Program-made: the position numbers and the translations under genes
Notes under the pieces: generated by a model
Told to the model about the DNA's origin: nothing
What the model saw: only the letters and a program-made list of their open reading frames with translations
Databases searched by the model: none
Source: SYIM01 sp041182885
GTDB taxonomy: Bacteria; Pseudomonadota; Gammaproteobacteria; Burkholderiales; Burkholderiaceae_E
Direction of reading: 5' to 3'
Assembly (NCBI GenBank): GCA_049423065.1
Contig: JBMSQB010000025.1
Span: 1-52,592, forward strand
DNA: 52,592 bases
Shown: piece by piece, positions 1 through 8,713 of the stretch
How positions within the stretch are numbered: position 1 is the first letter of the stretch
Layout of the letters: every line of letters starts with the position of its first letter

Positions 1-1
1 G

Positions 2-31
2 GTGATCGAGGACGCTCGCAAGTACGACTGA
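2..31 (+). CDS. C-terminal tail of an unidentified protein (partial)
   Basis: The first bases read in frame as VIEDARKYD followed by TGA at 29-31. This looks like the last nine codons of a gene that begins left of the window. The stretch is too short to assign a family, and the frame is chosen only because it ends cleanly before the non-coding, CGG-rich spacer. It could be chance. Confidence 0.3.
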   Translation: MIEDARKYD

Positions 32-56
32 GGACCGCGCCCGACGGCGAGACGGA

Positions 57-99
57 GCGGCGGCGCGGCGGCGCGGCGGCGACGGCGGCGGCGGTGCGG
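57..99. repeat. CGG/GGC-rich simple-sequence tract in the spacer before guaC
   Basis: The 224-base spacer 32-255 holds a run of CGG/GGC trinucleotides interrupted by single GCG or GAC units at 57-99. I see no convincing terminator hairpin with a T-run and no clear -35/-10 pair in the rest of the spacer. The tract may simply be GC-rich, slippage-prone DNA. Confidence 0.6.
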
Positions 100-255
100 C
101 AGAACGGCGAAGCGGCAGCCCCGGGCACCGGCCGCGGCGGGTCATCCGGTCGGAGAGCCGCCCGGTGAGGTCCTGCGGATACGCTCGTCAAACCGCCCAT
201 CGCGGTACCATTGCCGCGCGTTGAGTGCCGGCCACACCCGGTCACGGAGGTATTG

Positions 256-1230
256 ATGGAAATTTTCGACTACGACAACATCCTGCTCCTGCCCCGCCGC
301 TGCGTGGTCGAGAGCCGCCGCGAGTGCGATCCTTCGATCGAGCTGGGCGGACGCCGTTTCCGCATCCCGGTCGTTCCGGCCAACATGAAAACGGTGGTCA
401 ACGACGACATCTGTGAGCGGCTGGCGCGAGAGGGCTATTTTTATATCCAGCACCGCTTTGATATCGACAGCATCGCCTTTGCCCGCACCATGCGCGAAAA
501 GGGGCTGTTCGTGTCGCTGTCGGTGGGCGTGAAAGAGGCCGATCGCGAGGTCGTGCGCGAGCTCGCCCGCGAGGGACTGGGGGCCGATTACCTCACCATC
601 GATATCGCCCACGGACACGCCGAGTCGGTCAGGCAAATGATCGCCCACATCCGCGAGCATCTGCCCAAGGCCTTCGTGATCGCCGGCAATGTGGGGACGC
701 CCGAAGGTGTGATCGATCTCGAGAACTGGGGGGCAGACGCCACCAAGGTGGGCGTCGGGCCCGGCAAGGTGTGCATTACCCGCATGAAGACAGGCTTTGG
801 AACCGGCGGCTGGCAGCTCTCGGCGCTCAAGTGGTGCGCACGCGTCGCCACCAAGCCCATCATCGCCGACGGCGGTATCCGCGAGCATGGCGATATTGCA
901 AAGTCGGTACGCTTTGGTGCCACCATGGTCATGATCGGTTCGATGTTCGCCGGTCATGAAGAGTCGCCCGGGACCACGGTCGAGGTCGACGGCAAGCTCT
1001 ACAAGGAATACTACGGTTCCGCCTCGGAGTTCAACAAAGGGCATCGGAGCTTTGTTGAAGGCAAGCGCATTCTTGAGCCCATCAAGGGCAAGCTCGGCGA
1101 CACGCTGCGCGAGATGGAAGAAGATCTGCAGAGCTCAATCTCATATGCCGGCGGACGCAGGCTTGGCGATCTGCGACGCGTGAACTACGTGATCCTCGGG
1201 CACGACAACGACACGTCATACCTGATGTGA
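256..1230 (+). CDS. guaC: GMP reductase (IMPDH/GMPR family, type 2)
   Basis: GMP reductase converts GMP to IMP plus ammonia with NADPH, returning guanine nucleotides to the adenine branch in the cytoplasm. The 324-residue protein has the usual length of the short GMPR forms without CBS domains. The barrel carries GPGKVCITR with the expected catalytic Cys173, followed by the GxGGWQLSA segment, and a phosphate-binding region with ADGGI and VMIGSMFAG. An open frame continues upstream to 211, but ATG 256 is chosen because it gives MEIFDYDNILLLP, the normal family N-terminus, and is preceded by ACGGAGGT at 244-251. The 3' end overlaps the convergent GNAT gene by 15 bases. IMP dehydrogenase is less likely given the length and missing CBS domains. 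Confidence 0.93.
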   Translation: MEIFDYDNILLLPRRCVVESRRECDPSIELGGRRFRIPVVPANMKTVVNDDICERLAREGYFYIQHRFDIDSIAFARTMREKGLFVSLSVGVKEADREVVRELAREGLGADYLTIDIAHGHAESVRQMIAHIREHLPKAFVIAGNVGTPEGVIDLENWGADATKVGVGPGKVCITRMKTGFGTGGWQLSALKWCARVATKPIIADGGIREHGDIAKSVRFGATMVMIGSMFAGHEESPGTTVEVDGKLYKEYYGSASEFNKGHRSFVEGKRILEPIKGKLGDTLREMEEDLQSSISYAGGRRLGDLRRVNYVILGHDNDTSYLM

Positions 1231-1773
1231 GTCGGGCGGGCGCTCGCGATCGCCCGCACCGATCTCGCGCTGCATGATGACGGTATCGAGCCAGCGGTCA
1301 AATTTCCAGCCGCTTGCGCGCAAGAGCCCGGCAAATCGAAACCCGCAGGCAGCATGCAGCCCGATCGAGCCGGTGTTGGCGCTGTCGCCGATCACGGCAA
1401 TCATCTGCCTCACGCCCCGCGCGCGCGCCTGATCGATCAGATCCAGAAGCAGCGCGCGGCCAATGCCACCACGCGAAAGCCCTGCGCGTACATACACCGA
1501 GTTCTCCACGCTGAACCGATACGCGGGCCGCATCCGGAAAAAATTGAAATAGGCAAAACCCACGACCTCGCCGCCCGCTTCGGCCACGCGATGCGCAAAG
1601 CCGTTGGCGAGCACGTCATCGCGACGGCGCGTGACTTCGGCAAGCGTGGGCGGCTCGAGTTCAAAGGAGCCTGTGCCATGACGGACATGGTGTGCGTAAA
1701 GGCGCTCGATCGCCTCAAGATCGGCGGGCGTGCTGTCCCGAAGGCGCGGCGTCTGCGCGAGTCGTTCAGACAT
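1216..1773 (-). CDS. GNAT family N-acetyltransferase (phosphinothricin/methionine-sulfoximine type)
   Basis: A 185-residue single-domain GNAT protein. It resembles the PAT/MnaT subgroup: an N-terminal RDSTPADLEAIERLYAHHV segment, an ENSVYV strand, the acetyl-CoA pyrophosphate loop RGGIGRALL, and a C-terminal SANTGSIGLHAACGF region. Such enzymes acetylate the amino group of small amino-acid-like compounds such as methionine sulfoximine or phosphinothricin; the substrate here is not shown by sequence. It is the last gene of the long minus-strand liu transcription unit: its ATG overlaps the end of the MBL-fold gene by 8 bases, so translational coupling is likely. Its 3' end overlaps guaC on the opposite strand by 15 bases. 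Confidence 0.85.
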   Translation of the reverse strand: MSERLAQTPRLRDSTPADLEAIERLYAHHVRHGTGSFELEPPTLAEVTRRRDDVLANGFAHRVAEAGGEVVGFAYFNFFRMRPAYRFSVENSVYVRAGLSRGGIGRALLLDLIDQARARGVRQMIAVIGDSANTGSIGLHAACGFRFAGLLRASGWKFDRWLDTVIMQREIGAGDRERPPDSHQV

Positions 1774-2701
1774 TGAAAAGTCTCCCGTTCAGTCGCCTCA
1801 GTGCGCCTTGCGCAACGAGCTCATCAACCGCCCAGTCAAACGCAGCCTCCACCGACAGGTCGAGAAGTGCGGCCGCGCTGCGCAGAACCGACGCCCGGGC
1901 CACCCGCCCCGCGAGCACCGCCTCCTCGATCTCCTCGACATCGAGCATCAGATATTTGATCATCACCTTCATGGCGTAGCGTGCGTTTCGCACTGGATCG
2001 GCGCGAAGCGACGCGAGCCTTCTGCGGGCGGTCTCGATGACCGCATGCGGGTTGGCAAACGCCGGGCCGTGACCAGGCAGCACGGTGCCCACATCAAGGC
2101 TTGAGATGAGGTCCAGCATCCCGGCCTGTTCGGCAAAGCCCGACTCACCGATGAGTTCGGGAAAGATCACGCCAAACCCGTTGTGCCAGAGCACGTCAGC
2201 CGAGACCAGCAGGCGATGGGGGGCGCAGTGAAACACCAGGCTCTTCGGATCGTGACCGGGCGCCGAGTGAATCTGCCAGGGCGCGCCGCCCATCATGATC
2301 GACTCGCCAGGCACCAGCACGCCGCTCGCCTCAAAGCGGGCGCAGCGCTGGGCGGTCCCGTCATAGCTGAGCGCTCCGGTGTCCCAACGTTGAACGTCGT
2401 CGAAACTTCCCGCAGGTACCAGCACCTCGCAGCCAAAGCGTGAGACCAGCGCAGCGTTGCCACCGCAGTGGTCGGAGTGCAGGTGGGTGTTCACGACGCG
2501 GCTGAGACGCTGCGCGCCGATCTGGCCCAGTGCATGCTCGACCAGGGCCACCACCAGCGCGGCGTGTTTCACATAGCCGCTATCGATCAGCGTGGCGCCC
2601 CCATCGGGCTCGGCGATCAGCACCATGTTGGACGACAGCCAGTCGCGCTCGATGAACCGAACGCCGGCAGGCAAGCGCACAGCCGGCTCAGCCTGATTCA
2701 T
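1766..2701 (-). CDS. MBL-fold metallo-hydrolase
   Basis: A 311-residue metallo-beta-lactamase-fold hydrolase. The metal-binding signature THLHSDH is present, with downstream metal ligands expected at SAPGHDPKS and VLPGHGPAF. The C-terminal 80 residues are helical, as in the glyoxalase-II-like/RNase-Z-related thioesterase subgroups. The substrate cannot be read from sequence; a thioester or lactone would fit its place in an acyl-CoA operon, which is inference. The open frame extends to 2818, but ATG 2701 gives the family-like start MNQAEPAVRLP and overlaps the 3' end of the DUF1289 gene by 14 bases. No strong ribosome-binding site is visible, consistent with coupling. Confidence 0.85.
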   Translation of the reverse strand: MNQAEPAVRLPAGVRFIERDWLSSNMVLIAEPDGGATLIDSGYVKHAALVVALVEHALGQIGAQRLSRVVNTHLHSDHCGGNAALVSRFGCEVLVPAGSFDDVQRWDTGALSYDGTAQRCARFEASGVLVPGESIMMGGAPWQIHSAPGHDPKSLVFHCAPHRLLVSADVLWHNGFGVIFPELIGESGFAEQAGMLDLISSLDVGTVLPGHGPAFANPHAVIETARRRLASLRADPVRNARYAMKVMIKYLMLDVEEIEEAVLAGRVARASVLRSAAALLDLSVEAAFDWAVDELVAQGALRRLNGRLFNV

Positions 2702-2936
2702 GGGAACGCACCAGTTCGCGCGCCCGGCCCGCGCCCATGCGCGAGGCAAGTGCGGTTTCAAGGTCGACATCGAAGTGCCGGGCGAGCTGCGCCCAGACCG
2801 CCATGCGCTCGCGGTCATCGAGCATGATCCAGGCTTCGATCTGCTCGATGGTGCGCGCGCAGCCCAGGCAGCGGCGCGATTCGGAATCGAGCTGACAGAC
2901 CGAGATGCAGGGTGAAGGAACGGTGGCTGCGGTCAT
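2688..2936 (-). CDS. DUF1289 family small cysteine-rich protein
   Basis: An 82-residue protein with the DUF1289 pattern: PCISVCQLD, then RRCLGCARTIEQIEAW, placing four cysteines at about residues 10, 14, 23 and 26 in a likely metal- or Fe-S-binding arrangement. The molecular role of the family is not established to my knowledge. It lies 31 bases after liuE and overlaps the start of the MBL-fold gene, so it is almost certainly co-transcribed with the leucine-degradation genes. ATG 2936 is chosen over upstream in-frame starts because they would run into the liuE coding region with no family resemblance. Confidence 0.85.
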   Translation of the reverse strand: MTAATVPSPCISVCQLDSESRRCLGCARTIEQIEAWIMLDDRERMAVWAQLARHFDVDLETALASRMGAGRARELVRSHESG

Positions 2937-2967
2937 GACGGGGTCCGTTCGCGATGTCGACAGGCGA

Positions 2968-3906
2968 TCATGCGTGCACCTCGGCCCCGGCCTTGCGCTC
3001 CTCGCGCGCCGCGAGCGCTGCGCCCACGCGAGAGCCATAGCGACGGCCCACCTGCCCGGAGATCCACTGGCCGGTTTGCACCATCGCATCAAGGTCAAGA
3101 CCCGTATCGATACCCAGGCCCCTGAACAGCCACAGCAGGTCTTCCGTGGCGACATTGCCGGTTGCACCCTTCGCATACGGACAGCCGCCCAGCCCCGCCA
3201 CGGCGCTGTCGAACCGGTGCACGCCCACCTCCAGGCAGCCGTAGACATTGGCAAGCGCCTGACCGTAGGTGTCATGGAAATGCCCCGAGAGCTGGGTGAG
3301 CGGCACCTCGCGTGCAGCCGCCTCGAACACCTGCTTCACATGACCGACGGTGGCCACACCGATGGTGTCGGCGATACCGATCTCGTCACAGCCCAGATCG
3401 CGCGTTCGCCGCACCAGATCGATCACCGATTCCAGGGGGACATCGCCCTGATAGGGGCAGCCAAAGGCCACCGAGATCACTGCGCGAAGCCGCAGACCGT
3501 GCGCCTTGGCAGCCTGGGCCACCGGGCGAAACCGCTCGATGCTCTCGGCCACCGAACAGTTGGTGTTCCGCATTGAAAACGCCTCGCTTGCTGCGCCAAA
3601 GATCACCACCTCATCGACCCGGCTCGCAAGGGCCGCCTCGAAGCCTTTCAGGTTGGGGGTGAGCGCAGACAACGTGAGCCCCGGGCGCCGCGGCAGGCGG
3701 GCGAGCACATCGGCAGCATCGGCCATTTGCGGCACCCATTTCGGCGATACGAAGGAGGTGACCTCGAGCTGCGATACGCCGGCTGCGAGCAGTCGCTCGC
3801 AAAGCCCGACCTTCACAGCGGTGGCGAGCGGCGCTTGCTCGTTCTGAAGACCATCGCGCGGGCCGACCTCGGTAATAAAGACTCGGGCGGGCAGGGTGTT
3901 GGGCAT
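2968..3906 (-). CDS. liuE: Hydroxymethylglutaryl-CoA lyase
   Basis: A 312-residue HMG-CoA lyase, which cleaves 3-hydroxy-3-methylglutaryl-CoA into acetoacetate and acetyl-CoA, the last step of leucine degradation. It has the DRE-TIM start VGPRDGLQNE, the metal/substrate segment SGHFHDTYGQALAN, and the family signature GLGGCPYAKGATGNVATED carrying the catalytic cysteine. Length is normal. AGGAAAG lies a suitable distance before the ATG. It sits between the GhrA-like gene (26-base gap) and the DUF1289 gene (31-base gap) in the liu operon. The context with methylcrotonyl-CoA carboxylase supports this role over other DRE-TIM aldolases. Confidence 0.94.
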   Translation of the reverse strand: MPNTLPARVFITEVGPRDGLQNEQAPLATAVKVGLCERLLAAGVSQLEVTSFVSPKWVPQMADAADVLARLPRRPGLTLSALTPNLKGFEAALASRVDEVVIFGAASEAFSMRNTNCSVAESIERFRPVAQAAKAHGLRLRAVISVAFGCPYQGDVPLESVIDLVRRTRDLGCDEIGIADTIGVATVGHVKQVFEAAAREVPLTQLSGHFHDTYGQALANVYGCLEVGVHRFDSAVAGLGGCPYAKGATGNVATEDLLWLFRGLGIDTGLDLDAMVQTGQWISGQVGRRYGSRVGAALAAREERKAGAEVHA

Positions 3907-3932
3907 GGTGGGGGCTTTCCTGGAGATCGGGT

Positions 3933-4922
3933 TCAGTAGGCGCGTGTGCGGTCAACCAGACCACTGGGCGCCTCGCCCAGGCACAGCTGGGTGATGCGGC
4001 GTGCCACCTGGCGGGCGGACTCGCTCACAACGGTAATCGCCGCCACATGCGGCGTGATGCGCACCTGCGGATGGGTCCAGAAGCGGTGCTCGCGCGGCAG
4101 CGGCTCGGTGCGAAACACATCGAGCGCGGCGCACGCGATCGCGCCTGAGTCGAGGGCAGCGAGCAGCGCCTCCTCGACCACCAGATCGCCGCGCGCAACG
4201 TTGATGAGGAAAGCCCCGCGCGGCAGCTGTGCAAGGCGCGTGGCGTCAAACAGATTGCGGGTCGCAGGCGTGAGCGGCGCTGCAACCACCAGCACCTGGA
4301 CGCCTGCGAGGAACGGCTCAAGCCCGTGCGAGTCGTCAAAGCACTCAATGCCGGCGAGCGCGCGCGGCGAGCGGGAATAGCCCCGCACTGCAAAGCCGAG
4401 CGCGGCCAGCGCACGCGCGATCGCCTCGCCCATCTTGCCCATCCCGAACACCCCCACGGCGCAGCGGGCCGGGCTCACGTAGGGCCACTCCTGCCAGACA
4501 CCCGCGCGCTGCTGCGCCTCATAGCGGTCGTAGCGGTAGTGAAAGCGCAGCACCTCGTGCGCGCAATAGGCGGCCATCTGCTCGGCCATGCCGCCATCCT
4601 CGATGCGATAAACCGGCAGCTGCTCGGGCAGCGTCGGGTCGGTGAGCAGCCAGTCAACGCCCGCGCCGGCAGCAAAGACCGCAGCGAGTCCGGGCTGGCG
4701 CGTGAAAAACCCGGGTTGCGGCCGCCACAGCACCGCATAGTCGGCAGCGGGCGCATCGGCCGAATCAGGCACGATCCGGGCCCGCGGCAACGCTTCGCCG
4801 AGCGCCTGGGCCCACTCCCGCGCGGCCTCCGCGCTCCGCAAACCCAGCACGATGGTGGGCGATGCACCCGCCACGACGGAAGCGTCTTGCGCCCGGTCGG
4901 CGCCGGAAGACAAGCCGGTCAT
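3933..4922 (-). CDS. D-2-hydroxyacid dehydrogenase, glyoxylate/hydroxypyruvate reductase A-like
   Basis: A 329-residue NAD(P)-dependent 2-hydroxyacid dehydrogenase resembling GhrA. It shows a Rossmann motif VGVFGMGKMGEA, the catalytic Arg in NVARGDLVVEE, the Glu in FRTEPLP and the His in RITPHVAA. GhrA-type enzymes reduce glyoxylate and hydroxypyruvate; the substrate here is unproven. Its ATG overlaps the TGA of liuD as ATGA, so it is translationally coupled to a carboxylase of leucine breakdown. That is an odd partner, since no step of the liu pathway needs this enzyme. A link with glyoxylate could run through aceK in the same operon, but that is speculation. Confidence 0.86.
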   Translation of the reverse strand: MTGLSSGADRAQDASVVAGASPTIVLGLRSAEAAREWAQALGEALPRARIVPDSADAPAADYAVLWRPQPGFFTRQPGLAAVFAAGAGVDWLLTDPTLPEQLPVYRIEDGGMAEQMAAYCAHEVLRFHYRYDRYEAQQRAGVWQEWPYVSPARCAVGVFGMGKMGEAIARALAALGFAVRGYSRSPRALAGIECFDDSHGLEPFLAGVQVLVVAAPLTPATRNLFDATRLAQLPRGAFLINVARGDLVVEEALLAALDSGAIACAALDVFRTEPLPREHRFWTHPQVRITPHVAAITVVSESARQVARRITQLCLGEAPSGLVDRTRAY

Positions 4923-7018
4923 GCTGCCCCCGTTGCAATCGGCTCGATCGCAAGAAGCGCCGCGCCCTCCTGCACCTGTGAACCCGTCGAATGAAGAATG
5001 GCGGTGACGCGACCCGCTTCGGGCGCGGTGATGACATGCTCCATCTTCATTGCCTCGAGGACCGCGAGCGGCTGGCCGCGCTCAACCACCGCGCCCACCG
5101 CCACCATGAGTGCCACCACCTTGCCGGGCATCGGTGCGGCAAGGCTGCCCGCATCCGCGGCCGCATCATCGGGATTGCCCCCCGGCGGCAGCACCGAGAC
5201 GCGAAGCGCACGGCCCCGCTCGGATACGAGGACCGATGCGCCATCGATGAGCGCGCCGCAGCGAACTGCTTCGGCGCCAACGAGCACGCTCAAAGCGCCC
5301 TGCGCGGTATCGAGCCGTGGGTCGGCGATGCAGACCACCTCATCGCCGGAAAACGCTGTGAAGCCCGCACCCGAGCGGGCCGGTTCGATCCGCAGTTCGC
5401 ATTGCTCGGCATCGGTTGCAAGCTGCAGCCAGCGCGCGCCCTGCCCATGCACCCGCCAGCTGTCGGCGGCCCGCCACGGGTCGGTCCATTCGGTCTCGGG
5501 AGCCTCTGCGCCAGCGGCGCCGCGCACAAGGCCCGCCCGCGGCATGCGGCGGGCGCCCTCTGTCGACTCGCTCGCGAGCCATGCCGCGGCGGCTATCGCC
5601 CAGTCGCGCAGGGTCATGGGGGCAGGCGAAGGCAGGATCGTCGAGCGCTCGCGCTCGATCAATCCGGTATCGAGGTCGGCCGAAGCGAACGCAGGCGACT
5701 GCATCAGCCGATACAGGAAGGCCGCGTTGGTGGACACGCCTGCGATTCGAACCTGGGACAGCGCCTGCGCCATCCGCGCGCGCGCCTGATCGCGGTCCAC
5801 GCCCCAGGTAATCAGCTTGGCAATCATCGGGTCGTAGTGGGGCGTGATCACGTCGCCCGCACGAACCCCGCTATCGATCCGGAGCGCCGCTGGCTCACCC
5901 CGCGTACCGACCCCGACCGAAAAGCCTGCCGCTGTCGGCAGATGGAGCGCGCGCAGCGCCCCGGTGGAGGGCAGAAAACCGCGCTCGGGATTCTCGGCAT
6001 AGAGCCGCACCTCGATCGCATGCCCGCGTCGTGCCAGCGCCGACTGCGAAAGCGGCAGCGGCTCACCCGCCGCCACCCGCAACTGCCACTCGACCAGATC
6101 GAGGCCGGTGATCATTTCCGTGACCGGATGCTCGACCTGAAGCCGGGTGTTCATCTCCATGAAATAGAAGCGCCCGTCCTGCTCGGCGATGAATTCCACG
6201 GTACCCGCACCCTCATAGCCCACCGCGCGAGCCGCCGCCACCGCCGCAGCGCCCATTTCCTCGCGCCTTGCCTCCGACAGGCCTGGCGCGGGCGCCTCTT
6301 CCACCACTTTCTGATGGCGGCGCTGCACCGAGCAATCACGCTCAAACAGATGGAGCGCGTTGCCGTGCCGGTCGGCAAACACCTGCACCTCGATGTGGCG
6401 CGGCCGCCTGAGGTAGCGCTCGACCAGCACCTGATCGGACCCGAAGGCGGACAACGCCTCACGCCGGCACGAGGCGAGTGCCGCCTCGAAATCGGCGCTT
6501 TGCTCAACAATCCGCATGCCCTTGCCGCCACCGCCTGCGCTCGCCTTGATGATCACCGGATAGCCGATCGCATCAGCCTCGCCGCGCAGATAATCGGCCT
6601 CCTGCCGCTCGCCGTGATAACCGGGCACGAGCGGCACGCCCGCCCGCGCCATCAGTGTCTTGGCGGCTGATTTGCTCCCCATTGCGGCAATGGCCTCGGG
6701 CGGCGGGCCAATGAAGACCAGGCCCGCGTCGCGCACCGCTCGCGCGAAGGCGTCGTTCTCGGACAGAAACCCGTAGCCGGGATGGATGGCCTGCGCCCCC
6801 GAGGCACGCGCGGCCGCGATGATCGCCTCGCCCTTCAGATAGGACTCACGCGCCGCCGCCGGCCCCAGACGAAGCGCCTGATCGCACGCGGCCACATGCG
6901 CCGCGCGCGCATCGGCATCGGAATACACCGCCACGGTTTCAATGCCCAGTCGCGCCGCGGTGGCCGCCACCCGGCAGGCGATTTCGCCCCGGTTGGCAAT
7001 GAGAATGCGTTTGAACAC
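4919..7018 (-). CDS. liuD: Methylcrotonyl-CoA carboxylase biotin-carrying alpha subunit
   Basis: A 699-residue biotin-dependent acyl-CoA carboxylase alpha subunit. The N-terminal biotin carboxylase part begins VFKRILIANRGEIA, with the ATP-grasp glycine loop GGGGKGMR and EMNTRLQVEHPVTE. A linker region follows, then the C-terminal biotinyl domain with EAMKMEH, whose Lys658 is the biotinylation site. With LiuB it carboxylates 3-methylcrotonyl-CoA to 3-methylglutaconyl-CoA in leucine catabolism. The start codon is GTG at 7018, behind a modest AAGGCGG. Domain structure alone would also fit propionyl- or geranyl-CoA carboxylase; neighbouring liuA, liuB and liuE decide the assignment. Confidence 0.93.
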   Translation of the reverse strand: MFKRILIANRGEIACRVAATAARLGIETVAVYSDADARAAHVAACDQALRLGPAAARESYLKGEAIIAAARASGAQAIHPGYGFLSENDAFARAVRDAGLVFIGPPPEAIAAMGSKSAAKTLMARAGVPLVPGYHGERQEADYLRGEADAIGYPVIIKASAGGGGKGMRIVEQSADFEAALASCRREALSAFGSDQVLVERYLRRPRHIEVQVFADRHGNALHLFERDCSVQRRHQKVVEEAPAPGLSEARREEMGAAAVAAARAVGYEGAGTVEFIAEQDGRFYFMEMNTRLQVEHPVTEMITGLDLVEWQLRVAAGEPLPLSQSALARRGHAIEVRLYAENPERGFLPSTGALRALHLPTAAGFSVGVGTRGEPAALRIDSGVRAGDVITPHYDPMIAKLITWGVDRDQARARMAQALSQVRIAGVSTNAAFLYRLMQSPAFASADLDTGLIERERSTILPSPAPMTLRDWAIAAAAWLASESTEGARRMPRAGLVRGAAGAEAPETEWTDPWRAADSWRVHGQGARWLQLATDAEQCELRIEPARSGAGFTAFSGDEVVCIADPRLDTAQGALSVLVGAEAVRCGALIDGASVLVSERGRALRVSVLPPGGNPDDAAADAGSLAAPMPGKVVALMVAVGAVVERGQPLAVLEAMKMEHVITAPEAGRVTAILHSTGSQVQEGAALLAIEPIATGAA

Positions 7019-7029
7019 AGCGGACCGCC

Positions 7030-8637
7030 TTACATGCGGAAGACGCCGAACCGGGTCGGCGGAATCGGCGCATTGAGCGCCGCGGACAAACCCAGCGCCA
7101 GCACCCGACGGGTGTCGACCGGATCGATGATGCCGTCATCCCAGAGCCGTGCGCTCGCGTAATAGGGATGGCCCTGGCGCTCGTACTGCTCGCGGATCGG
7201 CGCACGAAAGGCTTCCTCCTCGTCGGCGCTCCAGTGCCCGCCGCGCGATTCGATGCCATCGCGACGGACGGTGGCGAGCACCGAGGCGGCCTGTTCGCCA
7301 CCCATCACGCTGATGCGGGCGTTGGGCCACATCCAGAGAAAGCGCGGCGAATACGCGCGGCCGCACATGCCGTAGTTGCCCGCGCCAAAGGAGCCGCCAA
7401 TGATGACCGTGAACTTGGGCACCTGTGCGCAGGCCACCGCGGTGACGAGCTTCGCGCCGGCACGGGCAATGCCCTCATTCTCGTATTTTCGGCCCACCAT
7501 GAAGCCGGTGATGTTCTGCAGAAACACAAGCGGCACGCGGCGCTGCGCGCAGAGTTCGATGAAGTGCGCGCCCTTGGCCGCCGATTCGGAAAACAGGATG
7601 CCGTTGTTGGCCACAATCCCCACCGGCATGCCCTCGATCCAGGCAAAGCCGGTCACCAGCGTGCTGCCGTAACGGGGTTTGAATTCATCGAATTCAGAGC
7701 CGTCGACGACCCGCGCGATGATCTCGCGCACATCGAACGATTTGCGCGCGTCAGTGGGAATGACCCCCAGCAACTCCTCGGCCGCATAGACGGGCGGCCG
7801 CGGCGCGCGGCAGGCAAGCTCGATCCGCTTGTTACGGTTGAGCGTGGCCACGATCGATCGGGCGATGGCAAGCGCATGCTCGTCGTTGGCGGCCAGATGG
7901 TCGGCCACCCCCGAGAGCCGCGTGTGCACATCGCCCCCGCCCAGGTCCTCGGCACTCACCTCCTCGCCGGTGGCAGCCTTCACCAGCGGCGGGCCACCCA
8001 GAAAAATGGTGCCCTGGTTGCGCACAATCACCGCCTCATCGCTCATCGCAGGCACATAGGCGCCGCCCGCGGTGCAGGAACCCATCACCACAGCAATCTG
8101 CGCGATGCCCTCGGCCGACATCGTCGCCTGGTTGTAGAAGATGCGGCCGAAGTGCTCGCGATCGGGAAACACTTCGTCCTGATTGGGCAGGTTGGCGCCA
8201 CCCGAATCCACCAGGTAAATGCAGGGCAGACGATTGTCGCGCGCGACTTCCTGCGCCCGCAGGTGCTTTTTCACCGTGACCGGATAGTAGGTGCCGCCCT
8301 TCACCGTGGCGTCATTACAGACGATCACGCACTCCTGACCGCTCACCCGACCGATGCCGGTGATGATGCCCGCACACGGCGCCTCATCGCCATACATGCC
8401 GTAAGCCGCGAGCGGCGAGAGCTCGAGAAAGGGCGAGCCGGGATCGAGCAGCCGCTCGATGCGTTCGCGCGGAAGGAGCTTGCCGCGCGCGACGTGGCGC
8501 GCGCGCGCGGTTTCGCCGCCGCCTGAGGCGGCGTGTCTCACCTTCTCGCGCAGATCGCCCACCAGCGTGCGCATGGCCTGCGCATGGGCGGAAAAATCAG
8601 CGCCTGCCGGGTCGAGCTTGCTGACTATCTGAGACAT
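7030..8637 (-). CDS. liuB: Methylcrotonyl-CoA carboxylase carboxyltransferase beta subunit
   Basis: A 535-residue carboxyltransferase subunit, the normal size for methylcrotonyl-CoA carboxylase beta. It transfers carboxyl from biotin on LiuD to 3-methylcrotonyl-CoA. The N-terminal half carries LLDPGSPFLELSPLAAYGMY and GGTYYPVTVKKHLRAQ; the C-terminal half has the oxyanion-type segment GGSFGAGNYGMCGRAYSPRF and MGGEQAASVLATV. The open frame reaches 8724, but ATG 8637 gives the expected start MSQIVSKLDP. The gap to liuD is only 11 bases. Specificity for methylcrotonyl rather than propionyl or acetyl units follows from operon context and family resemblance. Confidence 0.94.
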   Translation of the reverse strand: MSQIVSKLDPAGADFSAHAQAMRTLVGDLREKVRHAASGGGETARARHVARGKLLPRERIERLLDPGSPFLELSPLAAYGMYGDEAPCAGIITGIGRVSGQECVIVCNDATVKGGTYYPVTVKKHLRAQEVARDNRLPCIYLVDSGGANLPNQDEVFPDREHFGRIFYNQATMSAEGIAQIAVVMGSCTAGGAYVPAMSDEAVIVRNQGTIFLGGPPLVKAATGEEVSAEDLGGGDVHTRLSGVADHLAANDEHALAIARSIVATLNRNKRIELACRAPRPPVYAAEELLGVIPTDARKSFDVREIIARVVDGSEFDEFKPRYGSTLVTGFAWIEGMPVGIVANNGILFSESAAKGAHFIELCAQRRVPLVFLQNITGFMVGRKYENEGIARAGAKLVTAVACAQVPKFTVIIGGSFGAGNYGMCGRAYSPRFLWMWPNARISVMGGEQAASVLATVRRDGIESRGGHWSADEEEAFRAPIREQYERQGHPYYASARLWDDGIIDPVDTRRVLALGLSAALNAPIPPTRFGVFRM

Positions 8638-8713
8638 GACGGACGATCCTCGACAGGCAAAAAATGGGTACTCGGCCGGACCGGCACTGTGACGGCGCGC
8701 GCACTGCGCATGA

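Noticed and set aside
142..1044. Long open frame antisense to guaC
   Set aside because: The opposite strand encodes a complete, motif-verified GMP reductase. The antisense product has no recognisable domain and is the usual third-position GC artefact.
4991..6670. 559-codon open frame antisense to liuD
   Set aside because: His/Arg-rich composition without domains, fully inside the carboxylase gene on the other strand. It is a shadow of GC-rich coding sequence.
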